Program-made: the position numbers and the translations under genes | Shown: in pieces, positions 1-7,197 of the stretch | Position numbering within the stretch: position 1 is the stretch's first letter | Layout: the number at the start of each line of letters is the position of its first letter | Assembly: GCF_036116635.1 (NCBI RefSeq) | Contig: NZ_CP107995.1 | Location: 7,998,001-8,062,000, forward strand | From: Amycolatopsis sp. NBC_00345 | Lineage (GTDB): Bacteria > Actinomycetota > Actinomycetes > Mycobacteriales > Pseudonocardiaceae | Reading direction: 5' to 3' | DNA length: 64,000 nt | Notes under the pieces: model-generated | What the model saw: the letters and a program-made list of their open reading frames with translations, nothing else | Database searches by the model: none | Told to the model about the DNA's origin: nothing

Positions 1-2
1 TC

Positions 3-353
3 CCGCATGTCTTCCTGCGTGTGTCGATGAAGAGGTCGTGGCTCGCGGCGCCCGCGTTCGTGGTGCTCACCGTCGCCATGGCGGCGTTCGGCGGCGGGCT
101 GTACCTGCCGGCGCTCGTGGGGCTGGCGGTGTTCGCCGGCGTGCTGGCGTACGCGAGGGACCCGTACTGGACGCACTTCGCCGTGGCCGGGGCGCTCTTC
201 GCGCTGTCGCTGGCGTTCCGGAGTATCGACGGGGTGGTCTGCGGCGACTTCCCCAGCGGCACGCACTTCCTGTGGCACCTGCTCAACGCCGTGGTGCTGT
301 ACGTGGTGTCGAACGCGATGATCAGCAAGGAAAAGGCCCCCTCGCCGGGTTGA
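3..353 (+). CDS. Ceramidase-like (CREST superfamily) membrane protein, C-terminal part
   Basis: The reading frame is open to the left edge, so the start is probably outside the window; an internal ATG at 27 would give 109 aa. The visible part is hydrophobic with about four membrane segments. Near the end it has D-G-V-V-C followed about ten residues later by H-F-L-W-H-L-L-N. This Asp/Cys then HxxWH arrangement in the last membrane segments is what alkaline ceramidases and other CREST-type membrane hydrolases show, where the histidines bind zinc. Family call is from motif memory. A short independent membrane protein starting at 27 is the alternative. It converges on the symporter gene across a shared terminator. 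Confidence 0.55.
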   Translation, partial: PHVFLRVSMKRSWLAAPAFVVLTVAMAAFGGGLYLPALVGLAVFAGVLAYARDPYWTHFAVAGALFALSLAFRSIDGVVCGDFPSGTHFLWHLLNAVVLYVVSNAMISKEKAPSPG

Positions 354-370
354 GCCGGCGAGGGGGCCTT
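333..370. terminator. Bidirectional terminator hairpin
   Basis: Perfect 16 bp inverted repeat (arms 333-348 and 355-370, 6 nt loop) rich in GC. It overlaps the stop codon of the left-edge gene and lies 18 bp from the end of the convergent symporter gene, so it can serve both. Confidence 0.8.
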
Positions 371-388
371 CCTGGTCCAGGACTGTCC

Positions 389-2041
389 TCAGTGGACGCC
401 GATGGGCCGCAGGTTCTTGTCGTGCTCGTCGGCGTGGTAGTCCTCGGGCTCGGTCTCGTCCGTGCCTGCGTGCCACTTCAGCCGTCGCGCGATCACCGAG
501 ACGACCGCGGCGACCACGATGTTCGCGACCAGCGCCACGAAGCCCGGGTAGATCTGCATCGTCGAGCCGGCGAACGGGTGCCAGCCGAAGACCGACAGGT
601 TGCCCATCGCCAGCGCCGAGCCGCCGAAGTGCTGTTTCCCGTTGGCCGGGTTGGGGATGCCGTACAGCATGATCAGGCCCCAGCCCATGCCCACGATCCA
701 GCCCGCGATCAGGCCCGCCTTGTGGAACCACCGCGTGTACAGCGCGATCGCGACCGCCGGCAGCGTCTGCAGGATCAGCACCCCGCCGATGAGCTGCAGG
801 TCGATGGAGAACTGCGGGTCGATCAGGATGATCACCAGCACCGCGCCCAGCTTGACCACCAGCGAAGCGAGCTTCGCCTGCTTCGCCTCCTGCTTCGGCG
901 TGGCGTCCTTGCGGATGTATTCCTTGTAGATGTTGCGCGTCCACAGGTTCGCCGCGGCGATCGACATGATCGCGGCGGGCACCAGCGCGCCGATGCCGAT
1001 CGCGGCGAACGCGATGCCGGCGAACCAGTGCGCGAACTGCGAGTCGAACAGCAGCGGGACGATCGTGTTGCCGTCGGGCTTGCCGGTGGCGTTGTTCGTC
1101 AGCGGCTTGACGCCGGCGCTGATCGCCACGTAGCCGAGCAGCGCGAGCAGGCCGAGCACGAACGAGTAGGCGGGCAGCGCGACCATGTTGCGCTTGATGA
1201 CGTTGCGGCCGCGCGAGGCGAGCACGCTGGTCAGCGAGTGCGGGTACAGGAACAGCGCCAGCGCCGAGCCGAGGGCGAGGGTGGCGTACTGCAGCTGGTT
1301 GTTCGCGGTGAGCAGCAGTGAGCCCGCGGGCTTGCCGGTCGCCGGGTTCGGCTTGGCCAGCTGCGTCTGCGCCTGGTCGAAGATGTGCGACCAGCCGCCC
1401 AGCTTCGAGGGCAGGTAGATGATCGCCACGATGATCACGATGTAGATCAGGATGTCCTTGACGAACGCGATCAGCGCGGGCGCGCGCAGGCCCGACTGGT
1501 ACGTGTACAGCGCCAGGATGAGGAACGCGACCAGCAGCGGCAGGTGGCCGACGATGCCGGAGCCGTTGATGCCCATCGTGCGCAGCACGGCCTCGAGGCC
1601 CACCAGCTGCAGCGCGATGTACGGCATGGTCGCGACGATGCCCGTGATCGCGATCAGCAGCGCGAGCGTCGGCGAGCCGAAACGGCCGCGGACGAAGTCG
1701 GCCGGCGTCACGTAGCCGCGGGACCGGCTGACCGACCACATCCGCAGCGCGGGCAGCAGAACGATCGGGTAGACGACGATCGTGTACGGCAGCGCGTACA
1801 TGCCCAGCGCGCCGGCGCTGAACACGAGCGCGGGCACGGCGACGAACGTGTACGCCGTGTAGAGGTCACCGCCGAGCAGGAACCACGTGATCCACGAGCC
1901 GAACTTGCGGCCGCCGAGGCCCCATTCGTCGAGGTGGTCCAGGTTCGCCCCGGCTTTCCAGCGCGAGGCCACGAAGCCCAGCACGGTGACGATCAGGAAG
2001 AGGACGATGAAAACCGTCAGCTCGAGCCACTGGATGGTCAT
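389..2041 (-). CDS. Sodium/solute symporter, MctP-like (SSS family)
   Basis: 550 aa polytopic membrane protein with about 13 hydrophobic segments, the usual size for the solute:sodium symporter family. It begins with a membrane helix followed by D-E-W-G-L-G-G-R-K-F-G, the loop typical of this family, then L-L-G-G-D-L-Y-T-A-Y-T and G-Y-V-T-P-A-D-F-V-R-G-R-F. Family members import sodium or protons with small organic acids; MctP-type members carry lactate, pyruvate or acetate. The upstream DUF3311 gene overlaps it by 4 bp (ATGA), a pairing characteristic of MctP-type monocarboxylate transporters, which is why this substrate class is favoured (inference). The C-terminus is charged and cytosolic. 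Confidence 0.88.
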   Translation of the reverse strand: MTIQWLELTVFIVLFLIVTVLGFVASRWKAGANLDHLDEWGLGGRKFGSWITWFLLGGDLYTAYTFVAVPALVFSAGALGMYALPYTIVVYPIVLLPALRMWSVSRSRGYVTPADFVRGRFGSPTLALLIAITGIVATMPYIALQLVGLEAVLRTMGINGSGIVGHLPLLVAFLILALYTYQSGLRAPALIAFVKDILIYIVIIVAIIYLPSKLGGWSHIFDQAQTQLAKPNPATGKPAGSLLLTANNQLQYATLALGSALALFLYPHSLTSVLASRGRNVIKRNMVALPAYSFVLGLLALLGYVAISAGVKPLTNNATGKPDGNTIVPLLFDSQFAHWFAGIAFAAIGIGALVPAAIMSIAAANLWTRNIYKEYIRKDATPKQEAKQAKLASLVVKLGAVLVIILIDPQFSIDLQLIGGVLILQTLPAVAIALYTRWFHKAGLIAGWIVGMGWGLIMLYGIPNPANGKQHFGGSALAMGNLSVFGWHPFAGSTMQIYPGFVALVANIVVAAVVSVIARRLKWHAGTDETEPEDYHADEHDKNLRPIGVH

Positions 2042-2316
2042 CGGACCTCACCCTCGTCGAGGTCGTCCACGCTCAGCTCGTCGGCGGCGGCGTTGCCGGG
2101 CTTCTTGCGCGTCGCCCAGTAGACGATGCCGGTGCAGAGCACGCCGATCACGACGAACGCGAGCTGGAACCAGTAGAAGAACGGCATGCCGAACAAGCGC
2201 GGGCCGTCGAAGTTGAACAGCGGGGTGACCAGGATCAGCAGTGGGATGATCAGCAACAGGTTCCACGGGCTGAACTGGAACCCGCGCACCCGCCCATCCT
2301 GTTTGGCAGTGGACAT
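2038..2316 (-). CDS. DUF3311 small membrane protein, symporter partner
   Basis: 92 aa with two membrane helices separated by a short loop (around residues 16-36 and 47-66), then a basic stretch and an acidic tail. DUF3311 proteins are nearly always encoded directly before MctP-like symporters and are thought to be accessory subunits. Here the stop overlaps the symporter ATG, which suggests translational coupling. The name is from context and topology. Confidence 0.8.
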   Translation of the reverse strand: MSTAKQDGRVRGFQFSPWNLLLIIPLLILVTPLFNFDGPRLFGMPFFYWFQLAFVVIGVLCTGIVYWATRKKPGNAAADELSVDDLDEGEVR

Positions 2317-2669
2317 CGAACCTCACCTAACACTCACGTAACGCGCGATCGGGCTGACCCTAGAACTTCGGCCTCCCGGGCGTCACGTGTGTCCGATATC
2401 GATTTGATCAGCGCAGGTCACGAAGCGGTGTTTTCCGGGGGACGGTCGGGGATCCAGGCTGTGGACAAGATCGTGGACTGCTGGCCGCCGGACGGCCTCG
2501 GCTCGGCCATCCGGCCCCGCTGCGGTGCCCCACTACCGGTGGCGCCGGGTGTCTTCGGCCCCAAGGTGTTGTGGCGCGACCGGGTTATCCCCTGGCGGAG
2601 CCACTTTCCCACAGCTTGTGCACAGAGTTATCCACAGGCGGTGGATAACTTTCGGCTAGACTGCTGGGC
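2317..2669. other. Intergenic region with DnaA-box-like sites
   Basis: 353 bp between divergent genes with no plausible ORF. It holds the perfect actinobacterial DnaA box TTGTCCACA on the minus strand (2460-2468), TTGTGCACA (2616-2624), TTATCCACA (2628-2636), and an inverted TTATCCACC at 2640-2648. The last two form a palindrome just upstream of the HTH gene. The other end must carry the symporter promoter; no clear -35/-10 pair was seen for it. Confidence 0.6.
2627..2662 (+). promoter_or_regulatory. Leaderless promoter with palindromic site
   Basis: A -10 element TAGACT at 2657-2662 sits 7 nt before the ATG at 2670, so transcription should start at or next to the start codon. A perfect inverted repeat, GTTATCCAC (2627-2635) and GTGGATAAC (2641-2649), covers the expected -35 region. 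It could be the operator of the downstream HTH protein or a pair of head-to-head DnaA boxes. Confidence 0.55.
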
Positions 2670-2960
2670 ATGGTGCGGGTGCCGTTGACGGAAGAGGAAC
2701 GCTCACGGGGTGAGCGGCTCGGGGTGGCGCTGCGCGCTGTCCGCGGCGCCCGGAGCATGGTCGACGTCGCCGCCGAGGCGGGGATCTCGGTGGAGACGCT
2801 GCGGAAGATCGAGACCGGGCGGATTCCCACCCCCGCGTTCTTCACGGTGGCCGCGATCGCGGACGCGGTGGGGATGCCACTGGACGTGCTGCGCGAGGCT
2901 TGCTCCGTCGATGAGGATGCCGCCGGAGCCGGTGCGGGGGAGTTCTCGCAAGCCAGCTGA
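2670..2960 (+). CDS. XRE-family helix-turn-helix regulator
   Basis: 96 aa. A Cro/CI-type helix-turn-helix spans roughly residues 15-75: R-L-G-V-A-L-R-A-V-R, then V-A-A-E-A-G-I-S-V-E-T-L-R-K-I-E as the turn and recognition helix, then F-F-T-V-A-A-I-A-D-A-V-G. No effector domain follows, only a short acidic Ala/Gly tail. ATG at 2670 was chosen because the -10 element is 7 nt upstream. The palindrome at its own promoter suggests autoregulation (inference). No target is evident from neighbours. Confidence 0.85.
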   Translation: MVRVPLTEEERSRGERLGVALRAVRGARSMVDVAAEAGISVETLRKIETGRIPTPAFFTVAAIADAVGMPLDVLREACSVDEDAAGAGAGEFSQAS

Positions 2961-3159
2961 ACGGCGCTGTTGAGTGTGGCGGCCGGTGAGAACCCGGATG
3001 CCGAACCTGTCCGGCGCAGTGCCTCCCAGGAGCGCAGTGCCTCCCCGGAATGCCTCCATCCTCTCCGTCGCGGCTGCCCCCAGCGAACACGAACCGATCG
3101 CGGACAACGCGACCGATCGACGACCTCGCCAACGCCACACACCGGACCGACGGAATCAA
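2961..3159. other. Non-coding or decayed stretch
   Basis: First part of a 712 bp interval (2961-3672) without an intact gene. Frames here are low-complexity Arg/Pro/Ser translations without family resemblance and without a ribosome-binding site. The rest of the interval holds a probable pseudogene (3160-3330) and tandem repeats (3434-3690). Confidence 0.5.
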
Positions 3160-3330
3160 GACGGGCCGCGACTGGGCCTCGTCGACCGGGAAATCGGCAC
3201 CACGCTGCCGGACAACTACGAGAAATGCTGTACCGATTCCCGTCGGGTCTCCCCGAAATCCATCCCTGACGAGCACCAGCAACCTGGCCGGGACCGTGGC
3301 CCTCACTGTGAAATGCCCCGCCACGCCCGG
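3160..3330 (+). pseudogene. Probable SUKH (SMI1/KNR4)-like immunity gene remnant
   Basis: Three frames read in succession give a pattern typical of SUKH immunity proteins: G-R-D-W-A-S (frame of 3170), then V-D-R-E-I-G-T-T-L-P-D-N-Y-E (3181-3222), then M-L-Y-R-F-P-S-G-L-P-E-I-H-P (3225-3266). SUKH proteins share W..V...LG..LP.DY, then ..Y.FP.G and a later HP. No single frame is open, so at least two frameshifts are needed. Family resemblance is from memory and the piece is short. It lies beside an EndoU/MafI-like gene on the other strand, consistent with a decaying polymorphic toxin-immunity locus. Confidence 0.4.
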
Positions 3331-3433
3331 GGAAATGCCCCCGCCCTCCCTTGGGGGGCGTCCCATGCCCAGTCTATCGGGAGGGGCCGACGAAACCGGG
3401 CGATCGGCCGACGGGGGGCCGAGTTATCCACAT

Positions 3434-3690
3434 TGCCGGGGTGGTGTGGACAACCTCAGGGATTGCCAGGGCGGTGTGGGCAACGCCAGGCGATGCCGGG
3501 TGGTGTGGGCGACTTCAGCCACTGCCGGGGCGGTGTGAGCAACGGCGGCGTGGACAACTTCAGCCGCTGCCAAGGCGGTGCGGGCAACCCCAACCACGCC
3601 GGGCCGTATCGACAACCTCGGCCATGCGGGCAGCGTCGAAAACCGCAGCGGAGCCGGGCAGTGCCGACAATCTCAGCCGCGCAGGCGGTT
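3434..3690. repeat. Degenerate ~30 bp tandem repeats with DnaA-box-like cores
   Basis: About nine imperfect units. Each begins near a TGCCGGGG-like stretch and carries a GGTGTGGACAAC-like core. Cores start near 3443, 3473, 3502, 3532, 3547, 3577, 3605, 3632 and 3659, i.e. spacings of 27-30 bp with one half-step of 15. The first core contains TGTGGACAA (3445-3453), a perfect inverted TTGTCCACA, and TTATCCACA sits just before the array (3424-3432). Later cores diverge. The last unit runs into the 3' end of the minus-strand gene. There are no unique spacers, so it is not a CRISPR. Confidence 0.65.
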
Positions 3691-4248
3691 CAAGATGTGG
3701 TCCCGATCGTTGATGTACAAGCAATCCTTCACCGGCAAGTCGAAGGAGTTCAGCAGCTTTTCGAAGTCCGACAGCTCGTCCGGGGTCAGTGGCAGTTCGG
3801 CGACGGTGATGTGGGCCGCCAGTGCATCTGTCAGTTCTTCCCACTCACCCGACCACTGGAGGCTGCGGTAGTGGGTCAGCTCGGGCGGGGCGAGACGGTC
3901 GGCGAGCAGGCTCAGGAGGCTGTCGATGAAGTAGCTGATGCGGTTCTCGGCGGCGTCGGCGACGGTGGGGTTCGCCGGGTCGCGCGCGGCGTCCGGGTTG
4001 CGGACCACACCGAGGCCCGCGATCGGGTATCCCGTGTGGACAAAACCTTCGCCGTCGACCAGCACCACGACCTGGACGCCGTAGCGTTCGCCGGCGCAGC
4101 GCCAGCGGCCGTTGTACTGGCGGGCCCTCGGCTCGCCCGGGTCGTTCGCGACGTCCTTGACGACCGCGATGATCTGCTCGTCGCTCCAGCCGGGCGGGAA
4201 CTCGCTGGTCGCCCTGCGCCCGGTGCCCGGTGCGTGTCCGCCGCCCAC
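3673..4248 (-). CDS. EndoU-like nuclease domain joined to MafI-like immunity domain
   Basis: 191 aa. Residues 1-75 resemble the bacterial EndoU toxin domain: G-G-G-H followed by E-F-P-P-G-W-S-D-E-Q-I then V-K-D-V-A-N-D-P, then N-G-R-W and G-V-Q-V-V-V-L-V-D-G-E-G-F-V-H-T-G-Y-P. Residues from about 105 resemble MafI-type immunity proteins: two helices, then S-G-E-W-E-E-L-T-D-A-L and L-P-L-T-P-D-E-L-S-D-F. GTG at 4248 has GAGGAG five bases upstream, so the protein appears to start at the first EndoU histidine with no delivery domain, and the usual first part of the EndoU fold is missing. It may be a toxin tail fused to its antitoxin after deletion, or a stand-alone immunity-type protein. Not secreted as it stands. 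Family calls are from motif memory. Confidence 0.55.
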   Translation of the reverse strand: MGGGHAPGTGRRATSEFPPGWSDEQIIAVVKDVANDPGEPRARQYNGRWRCAGERYGVQVVVLVDGEGFVHTGYPIAGLGVVRNPDAARDPANPTVADAAENRISYFIDSLLSLLADRLAPPELTHYRSLQWSGEWEELTDALAAHITVAELPLTPDELSDFEKLLNSFDLPVKDCLYINDRDHILNRLRG

Positions 4249-4293
4249 CTGAGCTCCTCTCGTCCGGGAGGAGCGTAACGCCCCGCGCCCGGC

Positions 4294-5568
4294 TCAGCCG
4301 ATCAGCGAGAGCACCACGATCCCGGCCGCCAGCAGGTCCGGGCCCCGGAACAGCTGCCGCGCCAGGTTCGCGGGCAGGGGACCGGCCGGGGTGTCCACGA
4401 AACCCGCGCTGCTGTAGTCAACCGGCTTGCGCGTCACCGTCCGCAGCACCGCCAGCACGGCCACCGGCACCATCACCCACGCCAGCCCCGACACGGACGT
4501 GCCCAGCGCCAGCAGCCCCGCCCCGAGCAGCGCGGACCAGACCACGGCGACCACCACCAGCGCCACGCCGTGCGTCAGCACCAGCTCCAGGTCGGACGAG
4601 CCCAGCCACCGCCGACGGCCCGGGTTGCGCCACAGCACGCCCAGCCCGGCGCCGAACGGCGTCAGCGCGACGTACGCGCCGAGCCCCACCAGCACCGCGC
4701 CCGGCAGCGTCGGCACCGCGACGTGGCCGACCGACACGGCGAGCGCCACCAGCAGCAGCGCACCCAGGTACCGCGACCGGCCGACGACGCCCGCCCAGGC
4801 CAGCCGCAACGCCGACGGGTGGCGCAGCGACCACGAGCCCGCCGGCGCCGACTCCGGCAGCATCATCATCGGGTCGAGGAAGGTGACCGCGACCGAGCGC
4901 AGCACCCGCGCGTTCCAGCCGTCGAGCAGCACCGCGCGGCCCACCCGCGTCACCGGCCCGCCGCCGAACGCCAGCGCCACCGCGCACAGCAGCACCGCGC
5001 CGCCGACGTACTGCACCGGCGACGGCCCGAGGCGCGCCGCCGCGATCGCGACCCCCGCGACCGCCAGCACCAGCGGGCCCGCCGTGTCGACCCGCAACGC
5101 GGTGCGCCGCGCCGTCGCGAAGACCAGCACCGCGCTCCCCACGATCAACGCGAACCCCGCGCGCCACAGGTCCGCCCCGCCGCCGCCGACGGCCAGCATC
5201 AGCGCGGCCAGGTAGGCGACCACCGCGACGAACCCGGTCAGCGCGCCCGCGAACCGCGCCGCCACCACGCGGCGGCGGTCGACGCGGGCGAAGTCCATCC
5301 AAGTCAGCTCGGCCGGCTCGGCCCACACGAAGCCGCGGCGAAGCAGGCTGCGCCAGCCCACCGCGCAGCACAGCAGGACCAGGCCCAGCACCGCCGGATA
5401 GTCCACAGGGGACTGTCCGAAGAGGACCCGATGCCACGACGCCGTGCGGAAGAACGCGGTGAACAGGAAGCCGCCACCGAAGATCAGCACAAACGTGGCG
5501 CTGTCGCCGCTGAACACCCCGCCGAACCGCTTGCGGCCGGGCACCCGCTGGCGGACGCCGAGGCTCAC
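4294..5568 (-). CDS. ABC transporter membrane subunit, unassigned family
   Basis: 424 aa, hydrophobic, with about ten membrane segments and short charged loops; a conserved family was not recognised. GTG at 5568 overlaps the stop of the ATPase gene (GTGA), so the two are translationally coupled and very likely form one exporter of the ABC-2 kind. Frames extending further upstream over the ATPase gene are shadows. The order is oxidoreductase, ATPase, permease, all overlapping by 4 bp. Confidence 0.7.
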   Translation of the reverse strand: MSLGVRQRVPGRKRFGGVFSGDSATFVLIFGGGFLFTAFFRTASWHRVLFGQSPVDYPAVLGLVLLCCAVGWRSLLRRGFVWAEPAELTWMDFARVDRRRVVAARFAGALTGFVAVVAYLAALMLAVGGGGADLWRAGFALIVGSAVLVFATARRTALRVDTAGPLVLAVAGVAIAAARLGPSPVQYVGGAVLLCAVALAFGGGPVTRVGRAVLLDGWNARVLRSVAVTFLDPMMMLPESAPAGSWSLRHPSALRLAWAGVVGRSRYLGALLLVALAVSVGHVAVPTLPGAVLVGLGAYVALTPFGAGLGVLWRNPGRRRWLGSSDLELVLTHGVALVVVAVVWSALLGAGLLALGTSVSGLAWVMVPVAVLAVLRTVTRKPVDYSSAGFVDTPAGPLPANLARQLFRGPDLLAAGIVVLSLIG

Positions 5569-6170
5569 CACAGTTCGAGCACGCTGTCGGCCGCGTCCAG
5601 CAACGGCTGGTGGTGCGTGGCCACCACCACGGCCGCGCCCGCCGCGGTCGACCGGCCGATCAGGTCCACCAGCCACTCCTTGCCCGCCGTGTCCAGCGCG
5701 CGCTCCGGCTCGTCGAGCAGGAGCACCCGGTGTGGACGCGCGGTGACGCCAAGCAGGAGCAGCCGCCGCCGCTGGCCCGCGGAAAAGTGCCCGGCCGTGA
5801 CGCGGGCGCGCTCGCCGAGGCCGGCGTCGGCCAGCAGCGCGTCGAAGTCGCCGAGGTCCTCGCCGAACGAGCCGGCCAGCAGCTCCAGGTGCTGCACCGG
5901 GGTCAGCTCGGCGAAGAAGTCCGAGTCGTCGAACAGCACGGACACCTTGCGGCGGAAGTCGAGACTGCGCTCGTCCGGCTTCCGGCCGTCGATCCGCACT
6001 CGCCCGCGCTGCGGCTCCTGCATGCCGTACAGGCACCGCATCAACGTCGACTTGCCGACGCCGTTGGGCCCGACGAGCACCGCGCACTCACCGGGGTCGA
6101 CCGAGAAGTCGAGGTCGTCGAGCAGCCAGAGGTCACCCGCCTTCACACCGATGCCGCGAGCGTCGATCAT
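5565..6170 (-). CDS. ABC transporter ATP-binding protein
   Basis: 201 aa, a compact ATPase. Walker A is G-P-N-G-V-G-K-S-T (about residues 34-42). The signature motif is degenerate, F-S-A-G-Q-R-R-R-L. Walker B is V-L-L-L-D-E-P-E-R-A, and the switch histidine lies in A-T-H-H. It powers the membrane subunit that follows with a GTGA overlap. The ATG at 6170 overlaps the stop of the F420-type oxidoreductase gene (ATGA). Substrate unknown. Confidence 0.85.
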   Translation of the reverse strand: MIDARGIGVKAGDLWLLDDLDFSVDPGECAVLVGPNGVGKSTLMRCLYGMQEPQRGRVRIDGRKPDERSLDFRRKVSVLFDDSDFFAELTPVQHLELLAGSFGEDLGDFDALLADAGLGERARVTAGHFSAGQRRRLLLLGVTARPHRVLLLDEPERALDTAGKEWLVDLIGRSTAAGAAVVVATHHQPLLDAADSVLELW

Positions 6171-7066
6171 CGGCCGCGCAGCAGCTCGACGACGGGCGCG
6201 AACGCCTCCAGATGGGGCTCCAGCACCGTGTAGTACGAGATCCCGAACCGCTCGCGGTGCGCCACCAACAGGTCCGCGATCTCCTCCGCGGTGCCGATCA
6301 GCACCGTCGGCGAGCCGGCCAGCTCCGCCACGCCCGGCGCGCCGGGGATGCGCTCGTGCAGCTCTTCCAGCGCCCGCTGCCGGTCGTCCCGCACGTCCAC
6401 GAAGTGCACGAGGAGGTTGAACTCCACCTGGCCCGCCCGGTCGCCCAGCTTGGCGGTGACGAAGCGGACCCGCTCCTCGACCTCGTCCGGGGTCGCCGGC
6501 ACGAACACCCCGTCGGCCGGGGGCTTCGTGGTGCCGGTGAACGCGACGATGTCGGCGTGCTCGGCGGCGAGGGTGAGCATCCGGTCGCCGTTGCCGCCGA
6601 TCAGCAGCGGCGGGCCGCCCGGGTTCACGGGCGCGGGCTGGTGCCCGGGGTCGGCGTAGAGCCGCTTCAGCTCCTTGATCGTGTGCTCGAGGTGGTCGAC
6701 GCGCCGGCCGGGGCTGGGGAACTCCAGGCCGGCCGCCTCGAACTCCGCCTGCACGTACCCCGCGCCGAGGCCCAGCTCCAGCCGTCCGCCGACGAACCGG
6801 TCGGTGCCCGTGACCTCGCGCGCGAGCAGCGCCGGCCGGTGGAAGCCGACGTTGAGCACAAAGGTGTTCAACCGGACCCGGCTGGTCGCCTCGCCGGCGA
6901 GCACCAGCGCCGGGAACGGCGGCGCCATGCCCAGGTGGTCGGCCACACTCAGCACGTCGTAGCCGAGCTCTTCGACGCGGCGGCACTTCGCCACCCAAGC
7001 GTCACGCGAGTCCGGCAGCAGCATGTTCACGCCGAACCTGAACGGTTTAGCCCCCGAAGCAGTCAT
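6167..7066 (-). CDS. LLM-class F420-dependent oxidoreductase (TIGR03621-like)
   Basis: 299 aa luciferase-like TIM barrel. It starts with F-R-F-G-V-N-M-L-L and carries V-A-D-H-L-G after about 35 residues, R-V-R-L-N-T-F-V-L-N, L-A-R-E-V-T-G-T-D-R-F-V-G-G-R-L-E-L-G-L-G-A-G-Y, and P-P-L-L-I-G-G-N-G. This set matches the actinobacterial F420-binding LLM branch. Such enzymes move hydride between coenzyme F420 (or flavin) and small molecules in the cytosol; the substrate cannot be read from sequence. Coupling by 4 bp overlap to an ABC exporter may mean joint action on one compound (inference). Confidence 0.82.
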   Translation of the reverse strand: MTASGAKPFRFGVNMLLPDSRDAWVAKCRRVEELGYDVLSVADHLGMAPPFPALVLAGEATSRVRLNTFVLNVGFHRPALLAREVTGTDRFVGGRLELGLGAGYVQAEFEAAGLEFPSPGRRVDHLEHTIKELKRLYADPGHQPAPVNPGGPPLLIGGNGDRMLTLAAEHADIVAFTGTTKPPADGVFVPATPDEVEERVRFVTAKLGDRAGQVEFNLLVHFVDVRDDRQRALEELHERIPGAPGVAELAGSPTVLIGTAEEIADLLVAHRERFGISYYTVLEPHLEAFAPVVELLRGR

Positions 7067-7130
7067 GACCCCACGCTACCGACCAGGTCCGAGGAGTTTC
7101 CCGCCCGGCGCACCAAGCTGATCCGAAAGC

Positions 7131-7179
7131 CGTCAAGGCCTCCTTACCCGCGTCGGACGCGGGTAAGGAGGCCTTAACG
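7131..7179. repeat. Intergenic palindrome, family A, copy 1
   Basis: Arms 7135-7153 and 7157-7175 are perfectly complementary (19 bp) around a 3 nt loop, with a further 4 bp of pairing outside a single mismatch. The arm reads AAGGCCTCCTTACCCGCGT. A second copy with the same arm lies at 51251-51311. Located downstream of pckG, where it may end its transcript. Confidence 0.8.
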
Positions 7180-7197
7180 GACTTTCTCGGCCCGGAG

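Noticed and set aside
3434..3690. Repeats as a CRISPR array
   Set aside because: Units are adjacent, degenerate and without unique spacers of constant length; no cas gene is near.
2974..4278. A 434-codon plus-strand frame across the repeats and antisense to the EndoU/MafI gene
   Set aside because: Low-complexity Arg/Pro/Gly composition, no ribosome-binding site, and it overlaps a better minus-strand gene.
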